Shown: positions 9,800 to 19,755, counted from the stretch's first letter. The stretch: 64,000 bases of DNA from Bacteroidales bacterium (GCA_016709025.1 JADJEQ010000001.1:186001-250000); one strand, 5' to 3'. Notes: generated by a model from the sequence alone, not told the origin. Program-made: numbers and translations.

Positions 9800-11161
9800 T
9801 TAAGGGTGGATAGTACTGACGAATTCCGCCTGGTTGTTATCCAGAAATGTTTGGTCAGCAGTATCTACGAGGCCGTCTCCATTAACATCTTCGGGTGAAT
9901 ATCCGGAATAGAACTGATTTGAAAGATTTTCAACCGGGGTGATATCTCCGGTATCAACAGTCCCGTTCTGATCAACATCACTGCTGTATATAGTAAACCA
10001 GCCATCGGGCATTTCAAGAAGGTTGCTGCCAAATGCACTGGATGGCATGTCGAAGACATAATCAACAACCGCATTTGCAAAGGAAACAGGATAGGCAGAG
10101 GTGGTTTGAATGGAATTGCGATGCCTGATGGTAATGTAATAATCTCCGTTTAATTCATAGGGTATCTCAACAGAAGCTATGCCGTAAATACTTATGGGCA
10201 CTTCAGCGACACTGTAAACAATATTGTTATAATTGACCGCATTGTGCAATTCGAGTATAATATGGTCTGCAATTCCAGCACTGTACCGCGGTCCGTTTTC
10301 GTCGTATGCCTGCTTCATAGCTCCTCCACCGACATAGAGGCCTTCAAGCAATGCTTCCAGATTGAGTACCCTGGCTCCCTGCTCGTAGGCAATGGCTGCA
10401 CTGAAGATTTCGTTTACAAACTGTGGAGCGACCAATTCAGTTGCCGCTGCATTGGGGTGACTATCGGTTGTGCTGACAGCGTATATTGGGTTTTTATATC
10501 CATTTTCATCTGACATTTTTTCAAAATAATGGAATACATATATATTGGATGGAAATGCACCTATCTCGGGATCAAGCCCCTGGGCCAGGGTGTCTTTCAT
10601 CCAGGTAGTGAATTTTTTTGATAAAAATGCAGCATTGGCATTGGTATTGGCAGCAACCAAAGGGGCATTGGTCCAGAGGGCAAAGAAATTTTCAGGATGC
10701 TCTGCCATTACCCTTACAATGCTTCTCAAATGCCATTTATGGTTGTACATTGATTTTCTTGTATAAACCAATGTATCCCATGGCCCTCCCATATTGGTCA
10801 TAGCTGATGACGGGTAACAGGACTTGACCACCACTATTTTATTGGCCGCAAGTATGGGTAATATATCCGCATCGGGATCCTCATTATCAAAAATACGATG
10901 CCAGCGCTCCCACTCATTGTCATTGGATATCGGAGCGCCCGGCCACCACTGTTCGGTCATTGATACCGCATTGCTCCCGGTATAACCATGTGCAGCATTG
11001 TAATTGCCTATTTCCTCAGGAATGCTTGTTGAAGAACCATTTGGGCCCCAGATGTTACCCCCTGTTGAATGATGCAAAAACTTCCCGCTGCGGAAAAGCG
11101 TCTGTGAGTTGACCAGAAATGGGATCAATAGAAGTAAAAAAAGGTATATTGTTGTTTTCAT
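9800..11161 (-). CDS. Secreted SGNH-like protein with dockerin-type C-terminus
   Basis: 453 residues. A signal peptide (1-19) is followed by a head of about 245 residues that is clearly homologous to the head of the neighbouring BACON-repeat protein (same HHSTGGNIWG, NDNEWERWHRIFDNEDP, KSCYPSS and STTDSHPNAAA blocks). A module seen at the end of many secreted Bacteroidota proteins follows, with an EGLYVGGGAM start and a YYITIRHRNSIQT core. The end carries two EF-hand-like calcium loops, DVDQNGTVDTGD (395-406) and DVNGDGLVDTAD (425-436), as in dockerin domains. There is no type A sorting domain. The pair probably arose by gene duplication followed by swapping of the C-terminal part. The enzymatic role is unproven. 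Confidence 0.82.
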   Translation of the reverse strand: MKTTIYLFLLLLIPFLVNSQTLFRSGKFLHHSTGGNIWGPNGSSTSIPEEIGNYNAAHGYTGSNAVSMTEQWWPGAPISNDNEWERWHRIFDNEDPDADILPILAANKIVVVKSCYPSSAMTNMGGPWDTLVYTRKSMYNHKWHLRSIVRVMAEHPENFFALWTNAPLVAANTNANAAFLSKKFTTWMKDTLAQGLDPEIGAFPSNIYVFHYFEKMSDENGYKNPIYAVSTTDSHPNAAATELVAPQFVNEIFSAAIAYEQGARVLNLEALLEGLYVGGGAMKQAYDENGPRYSAGIADHIILELHNAVNYNNIVYSVAEVPISIYGIASVEIPYELNGDYYITIRHRNSIQTTSAYPVSFANAVVDYVFDMPSSAFGSNLLEMPDGWFTIYSSDVDQNGTVDTGDITPVENLSNQFYSGYSPEDVNGDGLVDTADQTFLDNNQAEFVSTIHP

Positions 11162-11352
11162 AAGCTGATAATTAAATCATTAAAAAGTCAAATTATTTAC
11201 TACCAGGAAACAATTATTATCCTACCGGGGTCACTTTATCTGATGACAATTTATGTCCGGATAAAAGGACATCAAAATCAACACAAATAAATTGGTTTTT
11301 AACTTTATAGTAATAATCTATTTTAACTATCTAAAACCACCCCCCAGCATTC

Positions 11353-11360
11353 CAAAGATA
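11353..11360 (-). promoter_or_regulatory. -7 element (TATCTTTG) upstream of the dockerin-type gene
   Basis: The same TATCTTTG octamer as upstream of the paralogue lies about 190 bases before the start at 11161. No good -33 box was found. The spacer 11162-11939 otherwise contains AT-rich DNA and a run of cctgtctg/caggcagg palindromes at about 11730-11820. Confidence 0.35.
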
Positions 11361-11729
11361 CTTTAATTTCATAGAAAATCAACAGGTACCGGGAATAAAA
11401 ATTTCAAAATATGATCAGAATTAAATTCAGCAACATTAACCGTCTTAGCTATTATTCTCATTATTAATGTATTAGAATGGCGGCCTTCCTTAAATCGCTC
11501 GGTTGTAAACAGAGTCATCAGGCAATATTTAACAAAAGATTAACAAACATCAGCCTCTTGCAGAACAACTTAAGTATTAAAATAAGCACATTTATGACAG
11601 GAAACCGACCGGTCACCATCATTTATATGAGCGGAATGAATCCGAAATGAGAAACCAAAATACACAAAGGATTCTATAATTTTAAAACAAAAGCTTTTCG
11701 CCAATAGTCCGGTAATTTTAAGAATCACG

Positions 11730-11822
11730 CCTGTCTGCCTGAGCATTCAGGTAGGCCTGTCTGCGTGTTGCAAACAGGCAGGCAGGGACGCTAGGACCCC
11801 GCAAAAGTGGCGGGGCAGGCAG
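11730..11822. repeat. Cluster of cctgtctgc / gcaggcagg palindromic words
   Basis: Several overlapping inverted words (cctgtctgc with gcaggcagg; ccccgc with gcgggg) occur in about 90 bases between two genes. The words resemble the short GC-rich palindromes found inside two genes of this window (2930-2945 and 33711-33725). Confidence 0.6.
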
Positions 11823-11939
11823 CAAAGTGTTGATTATCATTATGTTAAAAATTAAACATTTCGTTATTTAATGTTTTGAAAATCAGCGGTTTAAAAAATA
11901 TTAACGGAGTATTGTTCCCCGGAAACCGGCAAAAAACAA

Positions 11940-11969
11940 ATCCGGCCAGGAAAATCTCCCTGACCGGAT
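11940..11969 (-). terminator. Terminator after the tricorn protease gene
   Basis: Arms ATCCGG-C-CAGG and CCTG-A-CCGGAT pair with one mismatch around an eight-base loop. On the minus strand the hairpin is followed by TTTGTTTTTTG, about 32 bases after the stop at 12001. Confidence 0.75.
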
Positions 11970-12000
11970 CAGCAAAATAAATGGATATACGGATGCCCGT

Positions 12001-15000
12001 TTATTTAATTTCTTTCTCATTCCAGCCCGATCGGTCGGGAGGAGTGGGCGGATTTACCTTTTTAACAGGCTTTGCTTCGAGTTCTTTCAGGAGTTCTTCC
12101 ACAGCTTTTTCAATGCAGGGATCTGTCCCTTTTACGAGTTGTTCCGGACGGTCAACCACTTCAATATCAGGATATACCCCGATTCCTTCAATGATCCACT
12201 CGCTGTTTTCATTAAAGATACCAAATCGGGGAACTGAAATGTACCCTCCGTCAACCAGGCCCGCATTTCCTGAAATACCAACGAGGCCACCCCAGGTGCG
12301 GGTTCCGATCAGTTTGCCCAATCCGAGTTTTTTGAAATAATAGGGGAAAGCATCTCCTCCCGATGAGGAATAACCATTGATCAGCATTGCCTTCGGTCCA
12401 TCATGGGCCATTGCAGGAGCCCTTCCGGGAAGCAGGCCATTCTGGTGCCAGTAGCTGAGTGTTTTCCTGTCGAGCAGATCGGCCATACGATCGGGGATAA
12501 ATCCACCCCCATTGTAGCGATCATCGATGATCAGGGCTTCCTTGTCGTGATAGGCATACAAACCACGGTGGAGTTCCCGGTTTCCGTCAACAGCCGTGTT
12601 GGGAACGTGAATGTAACCGATACGGCCACCCGATAATTTATCAACCAGGGCACGGCGCTCATTCACCCAATCGAGGTACATGATTTCAAGTTCACTCTTG
12701 ATGGGTGTGATCAGGAAGGTTTTTGCCCCGGCGACTTCAGCTTTTGCATTTACCGATATCTCAACCTTGCGGTCAGCCAGGTTTTCAAGGAATAAGTAAG
12801 GGTTGTCCCTGGTCGTAATGTCATGGTTATTGATGCTGATCAGATAATCTCCCTCTTTTACATTTACGCCCTGTTCAGTGAGTGGTGAGCGGCGGTCGCT
12901 GTTCCAGTTTTCATTGTCGTAGATTTTAGCAATCCGGTAGCGGCCGGAAGCTTCATCGGCAACCAGTTCAGCGCCCAGCAATCCACCATCCACCCTTTTC
13001 ACCTTTTTAAAATCACCCCAGTCAACATAAGCATGCCCGGTATTGGTTTCAGAAACGATTTCACTCAGAATATAGTCGAGATCGGCACGATGGCTGACAA
13101 AAGGAACGATGGCACCATAGCGTGCTTTAAGCCCGGCCCAGTCAACCCCATGCATGTTGCTGACATAGAAATAATCCCTGAAGATTCTCCAGCCATCGGT
13201 ATAAATCTGATCCCACTCCTTGCGGGGATCTATTTTCATCTCCAACTGCGCCAGGTCGAGCTTTCCGGTACCGGGTTTCACGCCCGGAGCGATCTTCGTA
13301 ATGCCATATTCACCACCGGCATTGTAAAGCATCATCTTACCATCGGCTGATACCACATAACCACCAACCCTATCCATCACCTCTTCCGATTTTTCATCTT
13401 CAATGTTGTAACGCATCAGTTTTCCACCGGTTACGTATAGCAAACCGCCATCAACAGCTGCCAGTCCGAAGTAATCCCCTGCTTCCACCGGCAAAGCGAT
13501 GATGCGTGTTGAAATCCCTTCCAGATCAATGGTCACCTTCACGCCATCTTCTTTTTTTGGCTCAGCAGTGTCTGTTTTCGCTTTTGCACCTTTCTTTGGT
13601 TCTTCAGTTTTTGGCGTTTCCTTTACCTCTTCTGTGTCGTTCTTATCCTTCAGAAGTTTAGGGCCGTCGGCTTTCAGGACAATGGCGTATAAACGCGTTG
13701 CCTTGTTGTACAGGTAATTGAATTCAAAACTCGAAAATGCCAGGTTGAAGTCACGGTTTGAGGCAAAAAAGAGGTAATTGCCGTCCTTCGAGAATACCGG
13801 GGAAACATCGTCGAATGTATTGTCGGTAACCTGGTAATTTTTCGCTTCCGCGATGTTGTATACCCATATAGCGGCCTGTTCGTTGCTGCCTTCCTTCTGA
13901 TAGGTTATCCATTTTGAATCGGGTGAAAAACTGTAAGCCCTGATCTCATTGTTGGCAGCGGTCGTTACCTCTTTCTGGACCCCGGTTTGGGCATCAAGCA
14001 GCCAGAGTTTCAGGGTACGGTCGGAATAAAGCAGGTATTTGCTGTCGGGAGACCATTCTGCCTCGTATTTCCATGAAGCAGAATTACTGGTCAGCTTTTT
14101 AGCGGTAGCTCCCTTTTTATTCTCCAGCAGGTAAATCTCATATTCGCCTGAAGCATCGGAATAATAGGAAATATACTTCCCATCGGGCGACCAGGCAGGG
14201 AATATTTCACGCACACCCTGAGTTTGGGTCAGGTTCTCAATCATCCCGTTCTCGGCTGGAACAGAAAAGATATCTCCGCGTGCATCAAACAAAGCGCGTT
14301 TGCCGGATGGAGAAACATTAAAGCTGTTGATATCCTCCTTAACATTCTTGAAATAAGCCACCAGATTGGGATTATCGAAATTGATGTTCACGGTGATTTT
14401 TTCAGAAACACCGGTTGCCAGGTTCAGTTTGTAAATAAAGCCGCCGTTCTCATAAACCAGCTGACCATTTTCGCCGGAAGGCCACATCACATCAAAATCC
14501 TTGTGAAAGGTGAGCTGTTCGGTTTGCTTTGATTTCGTATTGTAACGGTAGATGTTGAGCCTCAGGTCGCGGTCGGAAGCAAAATAAATGTTGTCGCCGA
14601 ACCAGGTAGGGCATTGATCGGTGCCTGCGAAATCGGTGATCTGCTCCGAGGTATTGTTCACAAGATCGTATATCCACAGGTTGGATGCGCGACCTCCCTT
14701 GTACCTTTTCCAGGTGCGGAATTCGCGGTCGACCGGGGTGAAACAGACTTTTTTTGCATCGGGCGACAAAACTGCAAATCCTCCATTCACGATCTGCAGC
14801 GGTTTCTCAAGACCACCCTCCAGACTTGCAAGAAAATACTTCCCGTTGCGCTCGCCAAACTCAGTTCTTGCACTGCGGAACATCACCTGTTTGCTGTCGG
14901 GTGTCCAGTCGAGCACCACATTGTCCCACCCGCCGCGCGGAGGCATAACGCCTACAGAATTATAATAGGTAAGTTGTTTTGGCGAACCTCCTTCGGAAGG

Positions 15001-15276
15001 CATCACATAAACCTGGCGACTACCAGAGTATTCAGCCGAAAAAGCGATCCATTTGCCATCGGGTGAAATCTTCGGGAACAGTTCAATCCCTTCGTGCGAG
15101 GTTAAACGCCGCGCATTGCCGCCGGTGGCTTCCACCGTCCAGATATCGCCTGCATATGCAAAGGCGATCAGGTTTTTATTGATGTCAGGAAAACGGAGTA
15201 ACCGGGCATCGTCAATAGCGCTCACACCTGCCGACAGGCTGACTGCCAGCATCATAAGTAAACATTTTCTGATCAT
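12001..15276 (-). CDS. Tricorn-type S41 family peptidase, exported
   Basis: 1091 residues, close to the usual tricorn length. It degrades peptides, probably in the periplasm. Residues 1-20 are a signal peptide. WD40/PD40-like beta-propeller repeats follow (FPKISPDGKWIAFSAE, FPAWSPDGKYISYYSD, EAEWSPDSKYLLYSD), interrupted near residues 545-585 by a Lys/Glu-rich linker. A PDZ domain (NVKEGDYLISINNHDI) and the S41 protease domain complete it. The protease domain contains IIDDRYNGGGF and the GYSSSGGDAF segment near residues 968-977, which holds the nucleophilic serine. It stands alone with its own terminator, so it is probably monocistronic. Confidence 0.93.
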   Translation of the reverse strand: MIRKCLLMMLAVSLSAGVSAIDDARLLRFPDINKNLIAFAYAGDIWTVEATGGNARRLTSHEGIELFPKISPDGKWIAFSAEYSGSRQVYVMPSEGGSPKQLTYYNSVGVMPPRGGWDNVVLDWTPDSKQVMFRSARTEFGERNGKYFLASLEGGLEKPLQIVNGGFAVLSPDAKKVCFTPVDREFRTWKRYKGGRASNLWIYDLVNNTSEQITDFAGTDQCPTWFGDNIYFASDRDLRLNIYRYNTKSKQTEQLTFHKDFDVMWPSGENGQLVYENGGFIYKLNLATGVSEKITVNINFDNPNLVAYFKNVKEDINSFNVSPSGKRALFDARGDIFSVPAENGMIENLTQTQGVREIFPAWSPDGKYISYYSDASGEYEIYLLENKKGATAKKLTSNSASWKYEAEWSPDSKYLLYSDRTLKLWLLDAQTGVQKEVTTAANNEIRAYSFSPDSKWITYQKEGSNEQAAIWVYNIAEAKNYQVTDNTFDDVSPVFSKDGNYLFFASNRDFNLAFSSFEFNYLYNKATRLYAIVLKADGPKLLKDKNDTEEVKETPKTEEPKKGAKAKTDTAEPKKEDGVKVTIDLEGISTRIIALPVEAGDYFGLAAVDGGLLYVTGGKLMRYNIEDEKSEEVMDRVGGYVVSADGKMMLYNAGGEYGITKIAPGVKPGTGKLDLAQLEMKIDPRKEWDQIYTDGWRIFRDYFYVSNMHGVDWAGLKARYGAIVPFVSHRADLDYILSEIVSETNTGHAYVDWGDFKKVKRVDGGLLGAELVADEASGRYRIAKIYDNENWNSDRRSPLTEQGVNVKEGDYLISINNHDITTRDNPYLFLENLADRKVEISVNAKAEVAGAKTFLITPIKSELEIMYLDWVNERRALVDKLSGGRIGYIHVPNTAVDGNRELHRGLYAYHDKEALIIDDRYNGGGFIPDRMADLLDRKTLSYWHQNGLLPGRAPAMAHDGPKAMLINGYSSSGGDAFPYYFKKLGLGKLIGTRTWGGLVGISGNAGLVDGGYISVPRFGIFNENSEWIIEGIGVYPDIEVVDRPEQLVKGTDPCIEKAVEELLKELEAKPVKKVNPPTPPDRSGWNEKEIK

Positions 15277-15481
15277 AATGAATAAGTTTGGTTAGTTGAA
15301 AACAGATTTGCTAAAGTAGAAATAATCTGAATAACTGAACTTAACTGAAACCCTTATAGCACATACACTTTGTTTTGCCGTTGGTTTTTTCGTTCTTTTT
15401 ATAAAATTCAAAATCCTATACTTTTTTAATTTGATTCAGAATTCAGATTTCTCAATGATAAAAATAGAACAATTTCATGGT

Positions 15482-16018
15482 TTATTTTGATAAGTATTGT
15501 TCAATTGCATCTTTATGTTGCGAAACGAACTTGCAACTTATTGTGTTCCCGCACTTACGACAAGCCGGATGATAAGCACTGTTCACAGTTTTACATTGTG
15601 GGCAAGAAAAGTAATCTTTCATTTCGATTAACCAGTTTTCTATACCGGTTTCCTGCATTCTGTATAGTGAATCAATAATCTCAATACGATGTGGCATTTT
15701 CAATTTGAATTCAATCAATGCCTGACATGGGAATTCGTTACACTCAAAACAATAGATGACATCCATTTTAAGTTTACAGTCAATAATAGTGCACATTTTC
15801 AGGCAATGAATTGACTTCCTCATAGCACCACATCCATCACACAAGGTTTCATCGAAAGTTTGGTTTAGAACAACTGCATATTGAAGTATTTTTTCACTGT
15901 CGTTTTCCTGAGTTGCCAGATATATTCCGCATGCACCACAATACAACCCGCAAGCAGAGACTAAATCTCTATTGGAAGATGTTTGTGATTCAGCACTATT
16001 TATAAATTGGTTATTCAT
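15482..16018 (-). CDS. DUF3795 cysteine-rich protein
   Basis: 178 residues with no signal peptide. The N-terminal half has the DUF3795 pattern (CGLYCGACGIYLAT, CDGCG, CFECNEFPC). The C-terminal part carries a zinc-ribbon-like CPQCK...CRKCG. The cysteines probably bind metal; the molecular role of the family is unknown. It is the last gene of a tightly packed run (11 bases after the upstream gene) that begins with a Crp/Fnr regulator. Confidence 0.82.
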   Translation of the reverse strand: MNNQFINSAESQTSSNRDLVSACGLYCGACGIYLATQENDSEKILQYAVVLNQTFDETLCDGCGAMRKSIHCLKMCTIIDCKLKMDVIYCFECNEFPCQALIEFKLKMPHRIEIIDSLYRMQETGIENWLIEMKDYFSCPQCKTVNSAYHPACRKCGNTISCKFVSQHKDAIEQYLSK

Positions 16019-16029
16019 TTGGTTTAAAA

Positions 16030-16665
16030 TTAATTGTAGCTGAGATAATCTTTGTGAAATGAATGCTTACCAAATTTTAATGACAAGCCAATTGAAGCAT
16101 ACAATTTGCCGCTTCCATAACCTAATGGATATTCAGGATGATTGCTGCTTCTGGCCAGTCCATAATATGTATATCCAAGCTCACCGTAAACATCCAACAA
16201 TGGAGTTAAATAATATCTGCCCCCAAAATTAAGACCGCCTACTATCCCATTAGGACTTGATTCTTTTTCCAATTGGGAATCCCATATTCCAAATGCCCAT
16301 CCGGTCTTCAACAAAACAAAATAGTCAATCCTACCATTTTTGCTAAACCCGGGATACCAGCCAAGGCGGAAAATTGCCGGAATACCATAAATGATACTGC
16401 CCTTAGTTTCTCCGCCAAGTAAGCCCGATTCAAGACCGTATGACAGACCTGCCTTGCCATTAGGAATCCAATCTGCCGATAGTGAACTACCCAAAAAAAC
16501 AGAACCGCCAACATTTTCACCGGCAGCAAAAGTACCCATGCCTATAGAACCATTAAAAATGATGGATTCAGAGGTTTTCTCTATTGCCGGGGCCGATTCC
16601 TGGGCTGTTGCATTCATTGTTAAAAGGAAAAGAAAGAATAATGCCGAAATATTTATTGTTTTCAT
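16030..16665 (-). CDS. Outer-membrane beta-barrel protein, function unknown
   Basis: 211 residues. Residues 1-21 are a signal peptide ending in TAQ. The rest alternates short amphipathic strands rich in Gly, Tyr and Phe (SLSADWIPNGKAGLSYGLES, GGRYYLTPLLDVYGELGYTYYG), as expected for a small 8-stranded barrel. It lies 10 bases after the flavodoxin/ferredoxin gene and 11 before the DUF3795 gene. Its ligand cannot be deduced. Confidence 0.72.
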   Translation of the reverse strand: MKTINISALFFLFLLTMNATAQESAPAIEKTSESIIFNGSIGMGTFAAGENVGGSVFLGSSLSADWIPNGKAGLSYGLESGLLGGETKGSIIYGIPAIFRLGWYPGFSKNGRIDYFVLLKTGWAFGIWDSQLEKESSPNGIVGGLNFGGRYYLTPLLDVYGELGYTYYGLARSSNHPEYPLGYGSGKLYASIGLSLKFGKHSFHKDYLSYN

Positions 16666-16675
16666 GACTCATTTA

Positions 16676-17773
16676 CTACATTTTGGTTTTATCAAAATCA
16701 CTTTTTATACTAAAATCAGCTTTCAGAGCTTTATACCGGCGTCCCCACCATTTATATTTCGTGAGCGATGTATAAACGGTTAACCGTTCCAGTACTTTAA
16801 ACCGTAACAGCCAGTGAACCAATCTGTACCAAATACCGATAAAGCCAACCAACAGGGCTGATTCAACAACATTTTTCATCATTGCATTTTCAATCGGGAA
16901 AAACCAGGCATTGAAATATTCGTAGAACAACACCAAAATAACTGAGAGGAAAACATGGACACCGGCGAAAATATATCCATGACCGGTTTCGATGGCTTTT
17001 TTGGGGCAATTGCTCATACATTTCATGCAACTTTCGCAGTTGAAGGTCCAGAACGGGCGGTTTCCAACCAATTCAACTCCTTTCACCGGACAAGCTTTGA
17101 TACACAAACCGCAATTGTCGCAATCGGCTGATGCATAATATGTTTTGGCAAGGAAAAACCTGCCAGCCAAATAGTATCCAAGTGCTATGGGAGCTAAAAG
17201 GATGTCGTACACTTCAATCAAATGTTTAAAATGACTTTTACCCTGCATAATTTTATGTGCGAATTTCTCCACACGCTCTTTGTTCTTTTCGTGCAGAAAT
17301 TTCACTGTCCGATCGTTAAGTCCGGGGTGAACCGAAATCCAGTTCGAGGGCATATCGACTGCCAGAATAGCCTTTATCGTGAACCCTTTCAGGAACAAAA
17401 TCAAAGCCGAAAGGTAAAAAGCAATGCCTGTAAGTCCGGGAGTGATAAATTTGCCAATCAGCATACCGGCGCGGGTGTTCATCAGTACCACCTTGTTTTT
17501 CCCTTTGGGGAAATGCGTTATGAAATTAAGCATTATAGGTGGGTAATTGAATCCGTGTATGGGAGACAAAAAGATAATGAGCTTATCGAGTTCGGGCGCT
17601 GCCAATGCTTTCCTATCGATTTGAGCGATATTCAAAGGCTGACATTCTACCTGGTATTCCTGCGACACCGAAGCCATCCATTTTGCCACATTTGCGGAAT
17701 TTCCGGTTCCCGAAAAATAGTAGATGATGATTTTTTTATATGCTTTATCAGCAAGCGTATCTGCGATATCCAT
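16676..17773 (-). CDS. EFR1-type flavodoxin/ferredoxin fusion, membrane associated
   Basis: 365 residues. The N-terminal part is flavodoxin-like with an FMN phosphate loop SGTGNS at residues 21-26. Residues 218-228 (CDNCGLCIKAC) and 246-256 (CESCMKCMSNC) are two typical 4Fe-4S clusters. Hydrophobic stretches at about 113-130, 270-292 and 305-325 suggest membrane anchoring. The family (EFR1 ferrodoxins) is expected to shuttle electrons between flavin and iron-sulfur centres. Its neighbours are an exported nitroreductase-like protein and a DUF6544 lipoprotein, so a role in supplying electrons for envelope redox chemistry is a reasonable inference. Confidence 0.87.
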   Translation of the reverse strand: MDIADTLADKAYKKIIIYYFSGTGNSANVAKWMASVSQEYQVECQPLNIAQIDRKALAAPELDKLIIFLSPIHGFNYPPIMLNFITHFPKGKNKVVLMNTRAGMLIGKFITPGLTGIAFYLSALILFLKGFTIKAILAVDMPSNWISVHPGLNDRTVKFLHEKNKERVEKFAHKIMQGKSHFKHLIEVYDILLAPIALGYYLAGRFFLAKTYYASADCDNCGLCIKACPVKGVELVGNRPFWTFNCESCMKCMSNCPKKAIETGHGYIFAGVHVFLSVILVLFYEYFNAWFFPIENAMMKNVVESALLVGFIGIWYRLVHWLLRFKVLERLTVYTSLTKYKWWGRRYKALKADFSIKSDFDKTKM

Positions 17774-17784
17774 TTTAAAAATCT

Positions 17785-18633
17785 TTAATTTGAAACATTA
17801 TACTTAATACTCTTTAATGTGAAAACTCCGTAAGTAAATTCACCTTCGGGATAATGCCATATTGTTTTACCTTCAGTTGGAATTTTCCTTCCATCAAATT
17901 CCTTATAATTTGAAACCGGGGTTGTCCATCGGAATTTTTTCACTGTGCCATCATCCTGCAAGGCAGACCTGTCGTCGGACATAAAATTGATTAATTCGCC
18001 CGATTCATTAAAGTATAGTATTGCCGAAACAATATACTTTCCGTTGGTAAGGGTAACTTTTGTTGACAGCGAATCTATCTCACTCCATACCAATCGCTTA
18101 TCAACAAGACATCCGGGGGCAAAAATACACATGTCGTTTAACAGGGTTACAGTTTCGGCCGTTGTAAGTTCTTCTCCTGAAAGATCAACCACTTTAAACA
18201 TCTCTGCCACCTTTACCTGAAAACTTGCCTGCTCATTTTTGTAAATATGCAGTGCGCGAAAAGGGATGCCCATTTTACTTGCTTTCATCAGAAACAAGCG
18301 GGCGTAATTTCCATAAAAGTTATACTGTAAAGAATGAGATTTCATGGGTTTGTCGCCCGGTTTTCTATACATCTCAGCATCAAATCCGATGCACACATTC
18401 TGGGGTTTGCTTTTGCCTATCGCTCCGGTATATTCCAGATATTTTTGCACACAGGCAGGCAAATGAGCGGTTTCCTCATTGCTAAGTGTATTTTCAGCCT
18501 TCAGAGGCTGTGTAGCAAATTCTTCTGATTTCCTGAGTTGAAACATCTTTTTTGAAGATGTACACGATGTGAGTGTTGTCATGACCAGTATTAAAATTAG
18601 TATGTTACTGTTTCTTTTCAAAAATTGATTCAT
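17785..18633 (-). CDS. DUF6544 family lipoprotein
   Basis: 282 residues with a lipoprotein signal peptide (lipobox LTSC at residues 21-24). The body matches my memory of DUF6544 proteins: LPACVQKYLEYTGAIGK, a central LTTAETVTLLNDMCIFAPG, VTLTNGKYIVSAILYFNESGE, and a C-terminal YKEFDGRKIPTEGKTIWHYP. The fold is unknown to me and no catalytic residue can be assigned. It sits 30 bases after the nitroreductase gene and 11 before the EFR1 gene, so it is almost certainly co-transcribed with both. Confidence 0.78.
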   Translation of the reverse strand: MNQFLKRNSNILILILVMTTLTSCTSSKKMFQLRKSEEFATQPLKAENTLSNEETAHLPACVQKYLEYTGAIGKSKPQNVCIGFDAEMYRKPGDKPMKSHSLQYNFYGNYARLFLMKASKMGIPFRALHIYKNEQASFQVKVAEMFKVVDLSGEELTTAETVTLLNDMCIFAPGCLVDKRLVWSEIDSLSTKVTLTNGKYIVSAILYFNESGELINFMSDDRSALQDDGTVKKFRWTTPVSNYKEFDGRKIPTEGKTIWHYPEGEFTYGVFTLKSIKYNVSN

Positions 18634-18663
18634 GAGATTTGTTGATTAATTGTTTGTGCCGGA

Positions 18664-19755
18664 TTATTTAAAGATGGTAAAATTCTCCACAGGTCTGCGT
18701 TTACTTACCGGTGCCGGATACTCATTCACATATCCGATTCGTGCAACAAACCTGATTTTCCGACCCGGCACCACCTTATCATTAACTTCCTGATAAACAG
18801 GCGGCACCTCAATAATCTGGTTCATCGGATGAAAACCCAGATTCAATGAAAGGCATTGAATGTTCATGCGTTCATATATCCGACCTGTATTTATCCATTC
18901 ACTTGCAACTTCCCTGTCAGTGGAAATGATAATCCAGCCACCACAGTTTTCGACTTGTTTCTGAGTTTTTTCTACGCCGGACTTTACGAATGATTCCTTT
19001 TTTGAATCTTCGGGTTTCATGAAATTAAGTACCACAAAACCGCCGATTCCTTTAATACCCATTCCGGCCGGAGTTAATCCATCGCGTTTGGAGTTTACAT
19101 CCTTGGTCGAAAACCGCATCCATAAAGCAAGTTCATCTTGTGCATCTTTCTGGTATGCCTGTATGGTGTATCCTTCCAATTCCTTTTTCGCTATAAAACG
19201 GCCGTTGGGTGAGTTGGATGGTACAAAAACCAGGTTTCCAGGAGCAACCGAAACTAATATTTCCCTGTCAATCTTTTTTATAGCCATGGTATCGAAAGGA
19301 ATTCGCAGTGTGGTGCGAAGCTCCAATTCTTTCAGATATTCGAGGTTTTGAGGTAAACCGGTTTTTGTCAGTTTGATGCTTGCTACCGGAAGCGACAAAT
19401 TTATTCCGGTTTCAAAAAGTTTAATTTTAGTGCTGTAACCAAAAGCTTTTGCTGCGATATCAAGATTTTCGATAAATGCCCCCATAGAAATATATAGTTC
19501 AATGCCTTTCGGGTCAACAACATCAAGCAAACTTGAAGTATCAGAATATACAAGTATGGAGTCGTTTGGGTAAACTTCTGCTTTCCATGGCTGAGAGTTG
19601 TGCGAACTACCTGCAAGTGAGGCATAATGCAGGATTTTATAAGTTTCGTTTTTGTCCTTCATGGGATTATTTGTCTCTTTGCTCGTACAACAAGCACATG
19701 ATACTATTATCATTGCCGTTAATGCTGGTATTGTTAACAGAACTATTTTTTTCAT
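18664..19755 (-). CDS. Acg-like nitroreductase-family lipoprotein
   Basis: 363 residues. Residues 1-20 are a lipoprotein signal (lipobox VSC, Cys20). The mature part resembles Acg-type FMN-dependent nitroreductase proteins: SHNSQPW at 51-57, the GIELYISMGAFIENLDIAA helix, and a C-terminal LSLNLGFHPMNQ...RIGYV segment. Most nitroreductases are cytoplasmic, so an exported, lipid-anchored one is unusual. FMN binding is inferred from the family. It lies 30 bases upstream of the DUF6544 gene and about 30 bases after the repaired end of the barrel gene. Confidence 0.82.
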   Translation of the reverse strand: MKKIVLLTIPALTAMIIVSCACCTSKETNNPMKDKNETYKILHYASLAGSSHNSQPWKAEVYPNDSILVYSDTSSLLDVVDPKGIELYISMGAFIENLDIAAKAFGYSTKIKLFETGINLSLPVASIKLTKTGLPQNLEYLKELELRTTLRIPFDTMAIKKIDREILVSVAPGNLVFVPSNSPNGRFIAKKELEGYTIQAYQKDAQDELALWMRFSTKDVNSKRDGLTPAGMGIKGIGGFVVLNFMKPEDSKKESFVKSGVEKTQKQVENCGGWIIISTDREVASEWINTGRIYERMNIQCLSLNLGFHPMNQIIEVPPVYQEVNDKVVPGRKIRFVARIGYVNEYPAPVSKRRPVENFTIFK

